From: Halictus rubicundus | Taxonomy: Eukaryota; Arthropoda; Insecta; Hymenoptera; Halictidae | Reading direction: 5' to 3' | NCBI RefSeq assembly: GCF_050948215.1 | Contig: NW_027488981.1 | Coordinates: forward strand, 104,126-168,125 | DNA length: 64,000 bases | Part shown: piece by piece, positions 1 through 14,500 of the stretch | Layout of the letters: each line of letters starts with the position of its first letter | Position numbering within the stretch: position 1 is the stretch's first letter | Notes under the pieces: generated by a model | What the model was told of the DNA's origin: nothing | Databases searched by the model: none | What the model saw: only the letters and a program-made list of their open reading frames with translations | Translations under genes and position numbers: made by a program

Positions 1-3000
1 TAGGATAGGATAGAGGATAGGATAGGATAGAGGATAGGATAGGATAGAGGATAGGATAGGATAGGACAGAGGATAGGATAGGGGATTTGATAGGATAGAG
101 GATAGGATAGGATAGAAGATAGGATAGGATAGAGGATAGGATAGGATAGGATAGAGGATAGGATAGGATAGAGGATAGGATAGGATAGATTATAGGATAG
201 GATAGAGGATAGGATTAGATAGATGATAGGATAGGATAGAGGATAGGATAGACGATAGGATAGGATAGAGCATAGGATAGGATAGAGGATAGGATAGGAT
301 AGAGGATAGGATAGGATAGAGGATAGTATAGGATAGAGGATAGGATAGGATATAGGATAGGATAGGATAGAGGATAGGATAGAATAGAGGATAGGATAGG
401 ATAGAGGATAGGATAGGGGATTTGATAGGATAGAGGATAGGATAGGATAGAAGATAGGATAGGGTAGAGGATACGATAGGATAGATGATAGGATAGGGGT
501 TTTGATAGGATAGATGATAGGGTAGGATAGAGGATAGGATAGAGGATAGGATAGACGATAGGATAGACGATAGGATAGGATAGAGGATAGGATAGGATAG
601 AAGACAGGATAGGATAGAGGATAGGATAGGATAGAGGATAGGATAGGATAGAGGATAGGATAGGATAGATGATAGGCTAGGATAGAGGATAGGATAATAT
701 AGAGGATAGGATAGGATAGAGGATAGGATAGGATAGAGGATAGGATAGGATAGAGGATAGGATAGGATAGGATAGAGGATAGGATAGGGGATTTGATAGG
801 ATAGAGGATAGGATAGGATAGAAGATAGGATAGGATAGAGGATACGACAGGATAGAGGATAGGATAGGGGATTTGATAGGATAGATGATAGGGTAGGATA
901 GAGGATAGGATAGAGGATAGGATAGAGAATAGGTTAGGATAGAGAGGATAATCGGATAGATGATATTATAGGATAGAGGATAAGATATGATAGAGTATAC
1001 GATATTATAGGGGGTAGGATAGGATAGAGCATAGGATAGGGGATTGGATAGGATAGGATAGAGGATAGGATAGGATAGAGGATAGGATAGGATAGAGGAT
1101 AGGATAATATAGAGGATAGGATAGGATAGAGGATAGGATAGGATAGAGGATAGAGGATAGGATAGGATAGAGGATAGGATAGGATAGAGGATAGGATAGG
1201 ATAGAGGATAGGATAGGATAGAGGATAGGATAGGATAGAGGATAGGATAGGATAGAGGATAGGATAGGATAAAGGATAGGATAGGATAGAGGATATGATA
1301 GGATAGATGATAGGATAGGATAGAGGATAGGATAGGATAGAGGATAGGATAGGATAGAGGATAGGATAGGATAGAGGATAGGATAGGATAGAGGATAGGA
1401 TAGACGATAGGATAGGATAGAGCATAGGATAGGATAGAGGATAGGATAGGATAGAGGATAGGATAGGATAGAGGATATGATAGGATAGATGATAGGATAG
1501 GATAGAGGATAGGATAGGATAGAGGATAGGATAGGATAGAGGATAGGATAGGGGATTTGATAGGATAGAGGATAGGATAGGATAGAGGATAGGATAGAGG
1601 ATAGGATAGAGAATAGGTTAGGATAGAGAGTAGGAACGGATAGATGATATTATAGGATAGAGGATAGGATATGATAGAGTATACGATATTATAGTGGGTA
1701 GGATAGGATAGAGCATAGGTTAGGGGATTGGATAGGATAGGATAGAGGATAGGCTAGGATAGAGGATAGGATAGAGGATAGGATAGGATAGAGGATTGGA
1801 TAGAGGATAGGATACGATAGAGGATATTATAGGATAGAGGATATGATAGGATAGAGGATAGGATAGGATAGAGGATAGGATATAATAGAGGATAGGATAG
1901 GATAGAGGATAGGATAGGATAGAGGATAGGATAGGATATAGGATAGGATAGGATAGAGGATAGGATAGGATAGAGGATAGGATAGGATAGAGGATAGGAT
2001 AGGATACAGGATAGGATAGGGGATTTGATAGGATAGAGGATAGGATAGGATAGAACATAGGATGGGGTAGAGGAGACGATAGGATAGAGGATAGGATAGG
2101 ATAGACTATAGGATAGGATAGAGGATAGGATAGGATAGATGATAGGATAGGATAGAGGATAGGATAGGATAGAGAATAGGATAGGATAGAGGATAGGATA
2201 ATATAGAGGATAGGATACGATAGAGGATATTATAGGATAGAGGATATGATAGGATAGAGGATAGGATAGGATAGAGGATAGGATAGGATAGAGGATAGGA
2301 TAGGATAGAGGATAGGATAGGATAGAGAATAGGATAGGATAGAGGATAATATAGGATAGTGGATAGGATAGGATAGAGGATTGGATAGGATAGAGGATAG
2401 ATGATAGGATAAGATAGAGGATTGGATAGGATACAGGATAGGATAGGATAGAGGATAGGATAGGGGATTTGATAGGATAGAGGATAGTATAGTATAGAAG
2501 ATTGGATAGGATAGAGGATAGGATAGGATGGAGGATAGGATAGGATAGACTATAGGATAGGATAGAGGATAGGATAGGATAGATGATAGGATAGGATAGA
2601 GGATAGGATAGGATAGAGAATAGGATAGGATAGAGGATAATATAGGATAGTGGATAGGATAGGATAGAGGATTGGATAGGATAGAGGATAGATGATAGGA
2701 TAAGATAGAGGATTGGATAGTATACAGGATAGGATAGGATAGAGGATAGGATAGGGGATTTGATAGGATAGAGGATAGTATAGTATAGAAGATTGGATAG
2801 GATAGAGGATAGGATAGGATAGAGGATAGGATAGGATAGACTATAGGATAGGATAGAGGATAGGATAGGATAGATGATATGATAGGATAGAGGATAGGAT
2901 AGACGATAGGATAGGATAGACGATAGGATAGGATAGGATAGAGGATAGGATAGGATAGAGGATAGGATAGGATAGGACAGAGGATAGGATAGGGGATTTG

Positions 3001-6000
3001 ATAGGATAGAGGATAGGATAGGATAGAAGATAGGATAGGATAGAGGATACGACAGGATAGAGGGTAGGATAGGGGATTTGATAGGATAGATGATAGGGTA
3101 GGATAGAGGATAGGATAGAGGATAGGATAGAGAATAGGATAGACGATAGGATAGGATAGAGGATAGGATAGGATAGAAGATAGGATAGGATAGAGGATAG
3201 GATAGGATAGGATAGAGGATAGGATAGGATAGAGGATAGGATAGGATAGATTATAGGATAGGATAGAGGATAGGATTAGATAGATGATAGGATAGGATAG
3301 AGGATAGGATAGACGATAGGATAGGATAGAGCATAGGATAGGATAGAGGATAGGATAGGATAGAGGATAGGATAGGATAGAGGATAGTATAGGATAGAGG
3401 ATAGGATAGGATATAGGATAGGATAGGATAGAGGATAGGATAGAATAGAGGATAGGATAGGATAGAGGATAGGATAGGGGATTTGATAGGATAGAGGATA
3501 GGATAGGATAGAAGATAGGATAGGGTAGAGGATACGATAGGATAGAGGATAGGATAGGGGTTTTGATAGGATAGATGATAGGGTAGGATAGAGGATAGGA
3601 TAGAGGATAGGATAGACGATAGGATAGACGATAGGATAGGATAGAGGATAGGATAGGATAGAAGACAGGATAGGATAGAGGATAGGATAGGATAGAGGAT
3701 AGGATAGGATAGAGGATAGGATAGGATAGATGATAGGCTAGGATAGAGGATAGGATAATATAGAGGATAGGATAGGATAGAGGATAGGATAGGATAGAGG
3801 ATAGGATAGGATAGAGGATAGGATAGGATAGGATAGAGGATAGGATAGGGGATTTGATAGGATAGAGGATAGGATAGGATAGAAGATAGGATAGGATAGA
3901 GGATACGACAGGATAGAGGATAGGATAGGGGATTTGATAGGATAGATGATAGGGTAGGATAGAGGATAGGATAGAGGATAGGATAGAGAATAGGTTAGGA
4001 TAGAGAGGATAATCGGATAGATGATATTATAGGATAGAGGATAAGATATGATAGAGTATACGATATTATAGGGGGTAGGATAGGATAGAGCATAGGATAG
4101 GGGATTGGATAGGATAGGATAGAGGATAGGATAGGATAGAGGATAGGATAGGATAGAGGATAGGATAATATAGAGGATAGGATAGGATAGAGGATAGGAT
4201 AGGATAGAGGATAGAGGATAGGATAGGATAGAGGATAGGATAGGATAGAGGATAGGATAGGATAGAGGATAGGATAGGATAGAGGATAGGATAGGATAGA
4301 GGATAGGATAGGATAGAGGATAGGATAGGATAAAGGATAGGATAGGATAGAGGATATGATAGGATAGATGATAGGATAGGATAGAGGATAGGATAGGATA
4401 GAGGATAGGATAGGATAGAGGATAGGATAGGATAGAGGATAGGATAGACGATAGGATAGGATAGGATAGAGGATAGGATAGGATAGAGGATAGGATAGGA
4501 TAGGACAGAGGATAGGATAGGGGATTTGATAGGATAGAGGATAGGATAGGATAGAAGATAGGATAGGATAGAGGATACGACAGGATAGAGGATAGGATAG
4601 GGGATTTGATAGGATAGATGATAGGGTAGGATAGAGGATAGGATAGAGGATAGGCTAGAGAATGGGATATACGATAAGATAGGATAGAGGATAGGATAGG
4701 ATAGAAGATAGGATAGGATAGAGGATAGGATAGGATAGGATAGAGGATAGGATAGGATAGAGGATAGGATAGGATATATTATAGGATAGGATAGAGGATA
4801 GGATTAGATAGATGATAGGATAGGATAGAGGATAGGATAGACGATAGGATAGGATAGAGCATAGGATAGGATAGAGGATAGGATAGGATAGAGGATAGGA
4901 TAGGATAGAGGATAGTATAGGATAGAGGATAGGATAGGATATAGGATAGGATAGGATAGAGGATAGGATAGAATAGAGGATAGGATAGGATAGAGGATAG
5001 GATAGGGGATTTGATAGGATAGAGGATAGGATAGGATAGAAGATAGGATAGGGTAGAGGATACGATAGGATAGAGGATAGGATAGGGGTTTTGATAGGAT
5101 AGATGATAGGGTAGGATAGAGGATAGGATAGAGGATAGGATAGACGATAGGATAGACGATAGGATAGGATAGAGGATAGGATAGGATAGAAGACAGGATA
5201 GGATAGAGGATAGGATAGGATAGAGGATAGGATAGGATAGAGGATAGGATAGGATAGATGATAGGCTAGGATAGAGGATAGGATAATATAGAGGATAGGA
5301 TAGGATAGAGGATAGGATAGGATAGAGGATAGGATAGGATAGAGGATAGGATAGGATAGGATAGAGGATAGGATAGGGGATTTGATAGGATAGAGGATAG
5401 GATAGGATAGAAGATAGGATAGGATAGAGGATACGACAGGATAGAGGATAGGATAGGGGATTTGATAGGATAGATGATAGGGTAGGATAGAGGATAGGAT
5501 AGAGGATAGGATAGAGAATAGGTTAGGATAGAGAGGATAATCGGATAGATGATATTATAGGATAGAGGATAAGATATGATAGAGTATACGATATTATAGG
5601 GGGTAGGATAGGATAGAGCATAGGATAGGGGATTGGATAGGATAGGATAGAGGATAGGATAGGATAGAGGATAGGATAGGATAGAGGATAGGATAATATA
5701 GAGGATAGGATAGGATAGAGGATAGGATAGGATAGAGGATAGAGGATAGGATAGGATAGAGGATAGGATAGGATAGAGGATAGGATAGGATAGAGGATAG
5801 GATAGGATAGAGGATAGGATAGGATAGAGGATAGGATAGGATAGAGGATAGGATAGGATAAAGGATAGGATAGGATAGAGGATATGATAGGATAGATGAT
5901 AGGATAGGATAGAGGATAGGATAGGATAGAGGATAGGATAGGATAGAGGATAGGATAGGATAGAGGATAGGATAGACGATAGGATAGGATAGAGCATAGG

Positions 6001-7525
6001 ATAGGATAGAGGATAGGATAGGATAGAGGATAGGATAGGATAGAGGATATGATAGGATAGATGATAGGATAGGATAGAGGATAGGATAGGATAGAGGATA
6101 GGATAGGATAGAGGATAGGATAGGGGATTTGATAGGATAGAGGATAGGATAGGATAGAGGATAGGATAGAGGATAGGATAGAGAATAGGTTAGGATAGAG
6201 AGTAGGAACGGATAGATGATATTATAGGATAGAGGATAGGATATGATAGAGTATACGATATTATAGTGGGTAGGATAGGATAGAGCATACGTTAGGGGAT
6301 TGGATAGGATAGGATAGAGGATAGGCTAGGATAGAGGATAGGATAGAGGATAGGATAGGATAGAGGATTGGATAGAGGATAGGATACGATAGAGGATATT
6401 ATAGGATAGAGGATATGATAGGATAGAGGATAGGATAGGATAGAGGATAGGATATAATAGAGGATAGGATAGGATAGAGGATAGGATAGGATAGAGGATA
6501 GGATAGGATATAGGATAGGATAGGATAGAGGATAGGATAGGATAGAGGATAGGATAGGATAGAGGATAGGATAGGATACAGGATAGGATAGGGGATTTGA
6601 TAGGATAGAGGATAGGATAGGATAGAACATAGGATGGGGTAGAGGATACGATAGGATAGAGGATAGGATAGGATAGACTATAGGATAGGATAGAGGATAG
6701 GATAGGATAGATGATAGGATAGGATAGAGGATAGGATAGGATAGAGAATAGGATAGGATAGAGGATAGGATAATATAGAGGATAGGATACGATAGAGGAT
6801 ATTATAGGATAGAGGATATGATAGGATAGAGGATAGGATAGGATAGAGGATAGGATAGGATAGAGGATAGGATAGGATAGAGGATAGGATAGGATAGAGA
6901 ATAGGATAGGATAGAGGATAATATAGGATAGTGGATAGGATAGGATAGAGGATTGGATAGGATAGAGGATAGATGATAGGATAAGATAGAGGATTGGATA
7001 GGATACAGGATAGGATAGGATAGAGGATAGGATAGGGGATTTGATAGGATAGAGGATAGTATAGTATAGAAGATTGGATAGGATAGAGGATAGGATAGGA
7101 TGGAGGATAGGATAGGATAGACTATAGGATAGGATAGAGGATAGGATAGGATAGATGATAGGATAGGATAGAGGATAGGATAGGATAGAGAATAGGATAG
7201 GATAGAGGATAATATAGGATAGTGGATAGGATAGGATAGAGGATTGGATAGGATAGAGGATAGATGATAGGATAAGATAGAGGATTGGATAGTATACAGG
7301 ATAGGATAGGATAGAGGATAGGATAGGGGATTTGATAGGATAGAGGATAGTATAGTATAGAAGATTGGATAGGATAGAGGATAGGATAGGATAGAGGATA
7401 GGATAGGATAGACTATAGGATAGGATAGAGGATAGGATAGGATAGATGATATGATAGGATAGAGGATAGGATAGACGATAGGATAGGATAGACGATAGGA
7501 TAGGATAGGATAGAGGATAGGATAG
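1..7525 (+). repeat. Higher-order block A-B-A-A-B, units of about 1.53 kb
   Basis: Two higher-order unit types alternate: A1 about 1-1,420 (partial), B1 1,420-2,950, A2 2,950-4,465, A3 4,465-5,990, B2 5,990-7,525. The variant GAGAGGATAATCGG lies at 942, 4,003 and 5,531 (offsets 3,061 and 1,528). TAAAGG lies at 1,270, 4,331 and 5,859 with the same offsets. Near the start the A1-A2 offset is only 2,911 (GGACAG at 64 and 2,975), so A1 lacks about 150 bp present in A2. B1 and B2 are 4,572 bp apart (TAGGAACGG at 1,631 and 6,203; GATGATATGAT at 2,873 and 7,445). The A1-A3 offset is 4,589, so one 17-bp unit was gained or lost between copies. Boundaries are read by eye and approximate. Confidence 0.85.
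1590..1735 (+). repeat. Diverged landmark cassette, TAGGAACGG type (first of 15)
   Basis: This is a block of about 130 bp in which the 17-bp unit is heavily substituted. In order it reads GAGAATAGGTTAGG, GAGAGTAGGAACGG, GATGATATTATAGG, GATATGATAGAGTATACG, ATATTATAGTGGG and GCATAGGTTAGGGG. TAGGAACGG starts at 1,631, 6,203, 8,582, 9,431, 24,880, 25,332, 26,049, 35,100, 39,523, 40,255, 41,059, 41,772, 42,029, 42,822 and 44,274. Three subfamilies are visible: GAGAGGATAATCGG at 942, 4,003 and 5,531; GATGATATTACGAGG at 24,880, 35,100 and 40,255; and the main form. It is the best marker for tracing array history. I see no gene or protein-binding function. Confidence 0.85.
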
Positions 7526-10500
7526 GATAGAGGATAGGATAGGATAGAGGATAGTATAGGATAGAGGATAGGATAGGATAGAGGATAGGATAGGATAGAT
7601 GATAGGATAGGATAGAGGACAGGATAGGATAGAGGATAGGATAGGATAAAGGATAGGATAGGATAGAGGATATGATAGGATAGATGATAGGATAGGATAG
7701 AGGATAGGATAGGATACAGGAAAGGATAGGATTGAGGATAGATGATAGGATAGGATAGAGGATTGGATAGGATACCGGATAGGATAGGATAGAGGATAGG
7801 ATAGGATAGAGGATAGGATAGGATAGAGGATTGGATAGAGGATAGGATAGGATAGAGGATTGGATAGAGGATAGGATAGGATAGAGGATATTATAGGATA
7901 GAGGATATGATAGGATAGTGGATAGGATAGGATAGAGGATAGGATAGGATACAGGATAGGATAGGGTATTTGATAGGATAGAGGATAGGATAGGATAGAA
8001 CATAGGATAGGGTAGAGGATACGATATGATAGAGGATAGGATAGGGGATTTGATAGGATAGATGATAGGGTATGATAGTGGATAGGATAGAGGATAGGAT
8101 AGACGATAGGATAGACGATAGGATAGGATAGAGGATGGGATAGGATAGAGGATAGGATAGAGGATAGGATAGGATAGAGGATAGGATAGGATAGAGGATA
8201 GGATAGGATAGAGGATAGGATAGAGGATAGGATAGGATAGAGGATAGGATAGGATAGAGGATAGGATAGGATAGAGGATAGGATAGGATAGAGGATAGGA
8301 TAGGATAGAGGATAGGATAGGATAGAGGATATGATAGGATAGATGATAGGATAGGATAGAGGATAGGATAGGATAGAGGATAGGATAGACGATAGGATAG
8401 GATAGAGCATAGGATAGGATAGACGATAGGATAGGATAGAGCATAGGATAGGATAGAAGATAGGATAGGATAGAGGATAGGATAGGATAGAGGATAGGAT
8501 AGGGGATTTGATAGGATAGAGGATAGGATAGTATAGAGGATAGGATAGAGGATAGGATAGAGAATAGGTTAGGATAGAGAGTAGGAACGGATAGATGATA
8601 TTATAGGATAGAGGATAGGATATGATAGAGTATACGATATTATAGTGGGTAGGATAGGATAGAGCATAGGTTAGGGGATTGGATAGGATAGGATAGAGGA
8701 TAGGCTAGGATAGAGGATAGGATAGAGGATAGGATAGGATAGAGGATTGGATAGAGGATAGGATACGATAGAGGATATTATAGGATAGAGGATATGATAG
8801 GATAGAGGATAGGATAGGATAGAGGATAGGATAGGATAGAGGATAGGATAGGATAGAGGATAGGATAGGATAGAGGATAGGATAGGATACAGGATAGGAT
8901 AGGGGATTTGATAGGATAGAGGATAGGATAGGATAGAACATAGGATGGGGTAGAGGATACGATAGGATAGAGGATAGGATAGGATAGACTATAGGATAGG
9001 ATAGAGGATAGGATAGGATAGATGATAGGATAGGATAGAGGATAGGATAGGATAGAGAATAGGATAGGATAGAGGATAGGATAATATAGAGGATAGGATA
9101 CGATAGAGGATATTATAGGATAGAGGATATGATAGGATAGAGGATAGGATAGGATAGAGGATAGGATAGGATAGAGGATAGGATAGGATAGAGGATAGGA
9201 TAGACGATAGGATAGGATAGAGCATAGGATAGGATAGAGGATAGGATAGGATAGAGGATAGGATAGGATAGAGGATATGATAGGATAGATGATAGGATAG
9301 GATAGAGGATAGGATAGGATAGAGGATAGGATAGGATAGAGGATAGGATAGGGGATTTGATAGGATAGAGGATAGGATAGTATAGAGGATAGGATAGAGG
9401 ATAGGATAGAGAATAGGTTAGGATAGAGAGTAGGAACGGATAGATGATATTATAGGATAGAGGATAGGATATGATAGAGTATACGATATTATAGTGGGTA
9501 GGATAGGATAGAGCATAGGTTAGGGGATTGGATAGGATAGGATAGAGGATAGGCTAGGATAGAGGATAGGATAGAGGATAGGATAGGATAGAGGATTGGA
9601 TAGAGGATAGGATACGATAGAGGATATTATAGGATAGAGGATATGATAGGATAGAGGATAGGATAGGATAGAGGATAGGATAGGATAGAGGATAGGATAG
9701 GATAGAGGATAGGATAGGATAGAGGATAGGATAGGATACAGGATAGGATAGGGGATTTGATAGGATAGAGGATAGGATAGGATAGAACATAGGATGGGGT
9801 AGAGGATACGATAGGATAGAGGATAGGATAGGATAGACTATAGGATAGGATAGAGGAAAGGATAGGATAGATGATAGGATAGGATAGAGGATAGGATAGG
9901 ATAGAGAATAGGATAGGATAGAGGATAGGATAATATAGAGGATAGGATACGATAGAGGATATTATAGGATAGAGGATATGATAGGATAGAGGATAGGATA
10001 GGATAGAGGATAGGATAGGATAGAGGATAGGATAGGATAGAGGATAGGATAGGATAGAGAATGGGATAGGATAGAGGATAATATAGGATAGTGGATAGGA
10101 TAGGATAGAGGATTGGATAGGATAGAGGATAGATGATAGGATAAGATAGAGGATTGGATAGGATACAGGATAGGATAGGATAGAGGATAGGATAGGGGAT
10201 TTGATAGGATAGAGGATAGTATAGTATAGAAGATTGGATAGGATAGAGGATAGGATAGGATGGAGGATAGGATAGGATAGACTATAGGATAGGATAGAGG
10301 ATAGGATAGGATAGATGATAGGATAGGATAGAGGATAGGATAGGATAGAGAATAGGATAGGATAGAGGATAATATAGGATAGTGGATAGGATAGGATAGA
10401 GGATTGGATAGGATAGAGGATAGATGATAGGATAAGATAGAGGATTGGATAGTATACAGGATAGGATAGGATAGAGGATAGGATAGGGGATTTGATAGGA

Positions 10501-11520
10501 TAGAGGATAGTATAGTATAGAAGATTGGATAGGATAGAGGATAGGATAGGATAGAGGATAGGATAGGATAGACTATAGGATAGGATAGAGGATAGGATAG
10601 GATAGATGATAGGATAGGATAGAGGATAGGATAGACGATAGGATAGGATAGACGATAGGATAGGATAGGATAGAGGATAGGATAGGATAGAGGATAGGAT
10701 AGGATAGAGGATAGTATAGGATAGAGGATAGGATAGGATAGAGGATAGGATAGGATAGATGATAGGATAGGATAGAGGACAGGATAGACGATAGGATAGG
10801 ATAGAGCATAGGATAGGATAGAGGATAGGATAGGATAGAGGACAGGATAGGATAGAGGATTGGATAGGATACAGGAAAGGATAGGATTGAGGATAGATGA
10901 TGGGATAGGATAGAGGATTGGATAGGATACCGGATAGGATAGGATAGAGGATAGGATAGGATAGAGGATAGGATAGGATAGAGGATTGGATAGAGGATAG
11001 GATAGGATAGAGGATATTATAGGATAGAGGATATGATAGGATAGTGGATAGGATAGGATAGAGGATAGGATAGGATACAGGATAGGATAGGGGATTTGAT
11101 AGGATAGAGGATAGGATAGGATAGAACATAGGATAGGGTAGAGGATACGATAGGATAGAGGATAGGATAGGGGATTTGATAGGATAGATGATAGGGTATG
11201 ATAGTGGATAGGATAGAGGATAGGATAGACGATAGGATAGACGATAGGATAGGATAGAGGATGGGATAGGATAGAGGATAGGATAGAGGATAGGATAGGA
11301 TAGAGGATAGGATAGGATAGAGGATAGGATAGGATAGAGGATAGGATAGAGGATAGGATAGGATAGAGGATAGGATAGGATAGAGGATAGGATAGGATAG
11401 AGGATAGGATAGGATAGAGGATAGGATAGGATAGAGGATAGGATAGGATAGAGGATATGATAGGATAGATGACAGGATAGGATAGAGGATAGGATAGGAT
11501 AGAGGATAGGACAGGATAGA
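6200..11520 (+). repeat. 3.2-kb higher-order repeat, two copies
   Basis: Copy 1 runs about 6,200-8,400 and copy 2 about 9,430-11,520. Paired landmarks are TAGGAACGG 6,203/9,431 (offset 3,228), GACTATAGG 7,411/10,571 (3,160), GAGGAC 7,615/10,775 (3,160), GATACCGG 7,771/10,926 (3,155), GATAGTG 7,914/11,040 (3,126), GGGTATGATAG 8,068/11,194 (3,126) and GATGGGA 8,134/11,260 (3,126). The offset falls mostly in multiples of 17 (68, then 34), so the copies have diverged mainly by losing or gaining whole minisatellite units. Part of copy 1 overlaps B2 of the preceding block, so different duplication rounds are nested. Confidence 0.85.
8480..9800 (+). repeat. 849-bp tandem duplication
   Basis: TAGGAACGG occurs at 8,582 and 9,431, exactly 849 bp apart. 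The surrounding sequence matches unit for unit, including GAGAATAGGTTAGG upstream and GATATGATAGAGTATACG downstream. The second copy is also the start of copy 2 of the 3.2-kb repeat. Confidence 0.8.
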
Positions 11521-14500
11521 GGATAGGATAGGGGATTTGATAGGATAGAGGATAGGATAGAGGATAGGATAGGATAGCGGATAGGATAGGATAGAGGCTA
11601 GGATACGATAGAGGATAGGATAGGATAGAGGATAGGATAGGATAGAGGATAGGATAGACGATAGGATAGGATAGAGCATAGGATAGGATAGACGATAGGA
11701 TAGGATAGAGCATAGGATAGGATAGAAGATAGGATAGGATAGAGGATAGGATAGTATAGAGGATAGGATAGGATAGAGGATAGGATAGGATAGAGGATAG
11801 GATAGGATAGATGATAGGATAGGATAGAGGATAGGATAGGATACAGGAAAGGATAGGATTGAGGATAGATGATAGGATAGGATAGAGGATTGGATAGGAT
11901 ACCGGAATCGAATAGGATAGAGGATAGGATAGGGGATTTGATAGGATAGAGGATAGAATAGTATAGAAGATAGGATAGGATAGAGGATAGGATAGGATAG
12001 AGGATAGGATAGGATAGAGGATTGGATAGAGGATAGGATAGGATAGAGGATTGGATAGAGGATAGGATAGGATAGAGGATATTATAGGATAGAGGATATG
12101 ATAGGATAGTGGATAGGATAGGATAGAGGATAGGATAGGATAGAGGATAGGATAGGATAGAGGATAGGATAGGGGATTTGATAGGATAGAGGATAGGATA
12201 GGATAGCGGATAGGATAGGATAGAGGCTAGGATACGATAGAGGATAGGATAGGATAGAGGATAGGATAGGATAGAGGATAGGATAGACGATAGGATAGGA
12301 TAGAGCATAGGATATGATAGAGGGTAGGATAGGATAGAGGATAGGATAGTATAGACGATAGGATAGGATAGAGGATAGGATAGGATAGAGGATAGAGGAT
12401 AGGATAGGATAGAGGATAGGATAGGGTAGAGGATAGGATAGGATAGAGGATAGGATAGGATAGAGGATAGGATAGGATAGAGGATAGGATAGGATAGAGG
12501 ATAGGATAGGATAGAGGATATGATAGGATAGAGGATAGGATAGGATATAGGATAGGATAGGATAGAGGATAGGATAGGATAGAGGATAGGATAGGATACA
12601 GGATAGGATAGGGGATTTGATAGGATAGAGGATAGGATAGGATAGAACATAGGATAGGGTAGAGGATACGATAGGATAGAGGATAGGATAGGGGATTTGA
12701 TAGGATAGATGATAGGGTATGATAGTGGATAGGATAGAGGATAGGATAGACGATAGGATAGACGATAGGATAGGATAGAGGATAGGATAGGATAGAGGAT
12801 AGGATACGATAGAGGATAGGATAGGATAGAGGATAGGATAGGATAGAGGATAGGATAGGATAGAGGATAGGATAGGATAGAGGATAGGATAGGATAGAGG
12901 ATAGGATAGGGGATTTGATAGGATAGAGGATAGGATAGTATAGAGGATAGGATAGGATAGAGGATAGGATAGGGGATTTGATAGGATAGAGGATAGGATA
13001 GGATAGAGCATAGGATAGGTGATTGGATAGGATAGGATAGAAGATAGGATAGGATAGAGGATAGGATAGGATAGAGCATAAGATAGGATAGAGGATAGGA
13101 TAGGATAGAGGATAGGATAGTATAGAGGATAGGATAGGATAGAGGATAGGATAGGATAGAGGATAGGATAGGATGGAGGATGGAGGATAGAGGATAGGAT
13201 AGGATAGAGGATAGGATAGGATAGATGATAGGATAGGATAGAGGATAGGATAGACGATAGGATAGGATAGAGCATAGGATAGGATAGAGGATAGCATAGG
13301 ATAGAGGACAGGATAGGATAGAGGATTGGATAGGATACAGGAAAGGATAGGATTGAGGATAGATGATAGGATAGGATAGAGGATTGGATAGGATACCGGA
13401 TAGGATAGGATAGAGGATAGGATAGGATAGAGGATAGGATAGGGGATTTGATAGGATAGAGGATAGGATAGGATAGAGGATAGGATAGGATAGAGGCTAG
13501 GATAGGATAGAGGATAGGATAGGATAGAGGATAGGATAGGATAGAGGATAGGATAGACGATAGGATAGGATAGAGCATAGGATAGGATAGAGGATAGGAT
13601 AGGATAGAGGATAGGATAGTATAGACGATAGGATAGGATAGAGGATAGGATAGGATAGAGGATAGGATAGGATAGAGGATAGGATAGGATAGAGGATAGG
13701 ATAGGATAGAGGATAGTATAGGATAGAGGATAGGATAGGATAGAGGATAGGATAGGATAGAGGATAGGATAGGATAGAGGATTGGATAGAGGATAGGATA
13801 GGATAGAGGATATTATAGGATAGAGGATATGATAGGATAGAGGATAGGATAGGATAGAGGATTGGATAGGATAGAGGATAGGATAGACGATAGGATAGAC
13901 GATAGGATAGGATAGGATAGAGGAGAGGATAGGATAGAGGATAGGATAGGATAGAGGATAGGATAGGATAGAGGATAGGATAGGATAGAGAATAGGATAG
14001 GATAGAGGATAGGATAGGATACTGGATAGGATAGGATAGAGGATTGGATAGGATAGAGGATAGATGATAGGATAAGACAGAGGATTGGATAGGATACAGG
14101 ATAGGATAGGATAGAGGATAGGATAGGATAGAGGATAGGATAGGATAGACTATAGGATAGGATAGAGGATAGGATAGGATAGACTATAGGATAGGATAGA
14201 GGATAGGATAGGATAGATGATAGGATAGGATAGAGGATAGGATTGAGGATAGAGGATAGGATAGGATAGAGGATAGGATAGGATAGAGGATAGGATAGGA
14301 TAGAGGATAGGATAGACGATAGGATAGGATAGAGCATAGGATAGGATAGAGGATAGGATAGGATAGAGGATAGGATAGTATAGACGATAGGATAGGATAG
14401 AGGATAGGATAGGATAGAGGATAGAGGATAGAGGATAGGATAGGATAGAGGATAGGATAGGATAGAGGATAGGATAGGATAGAGGATAGGATAGGATAGA

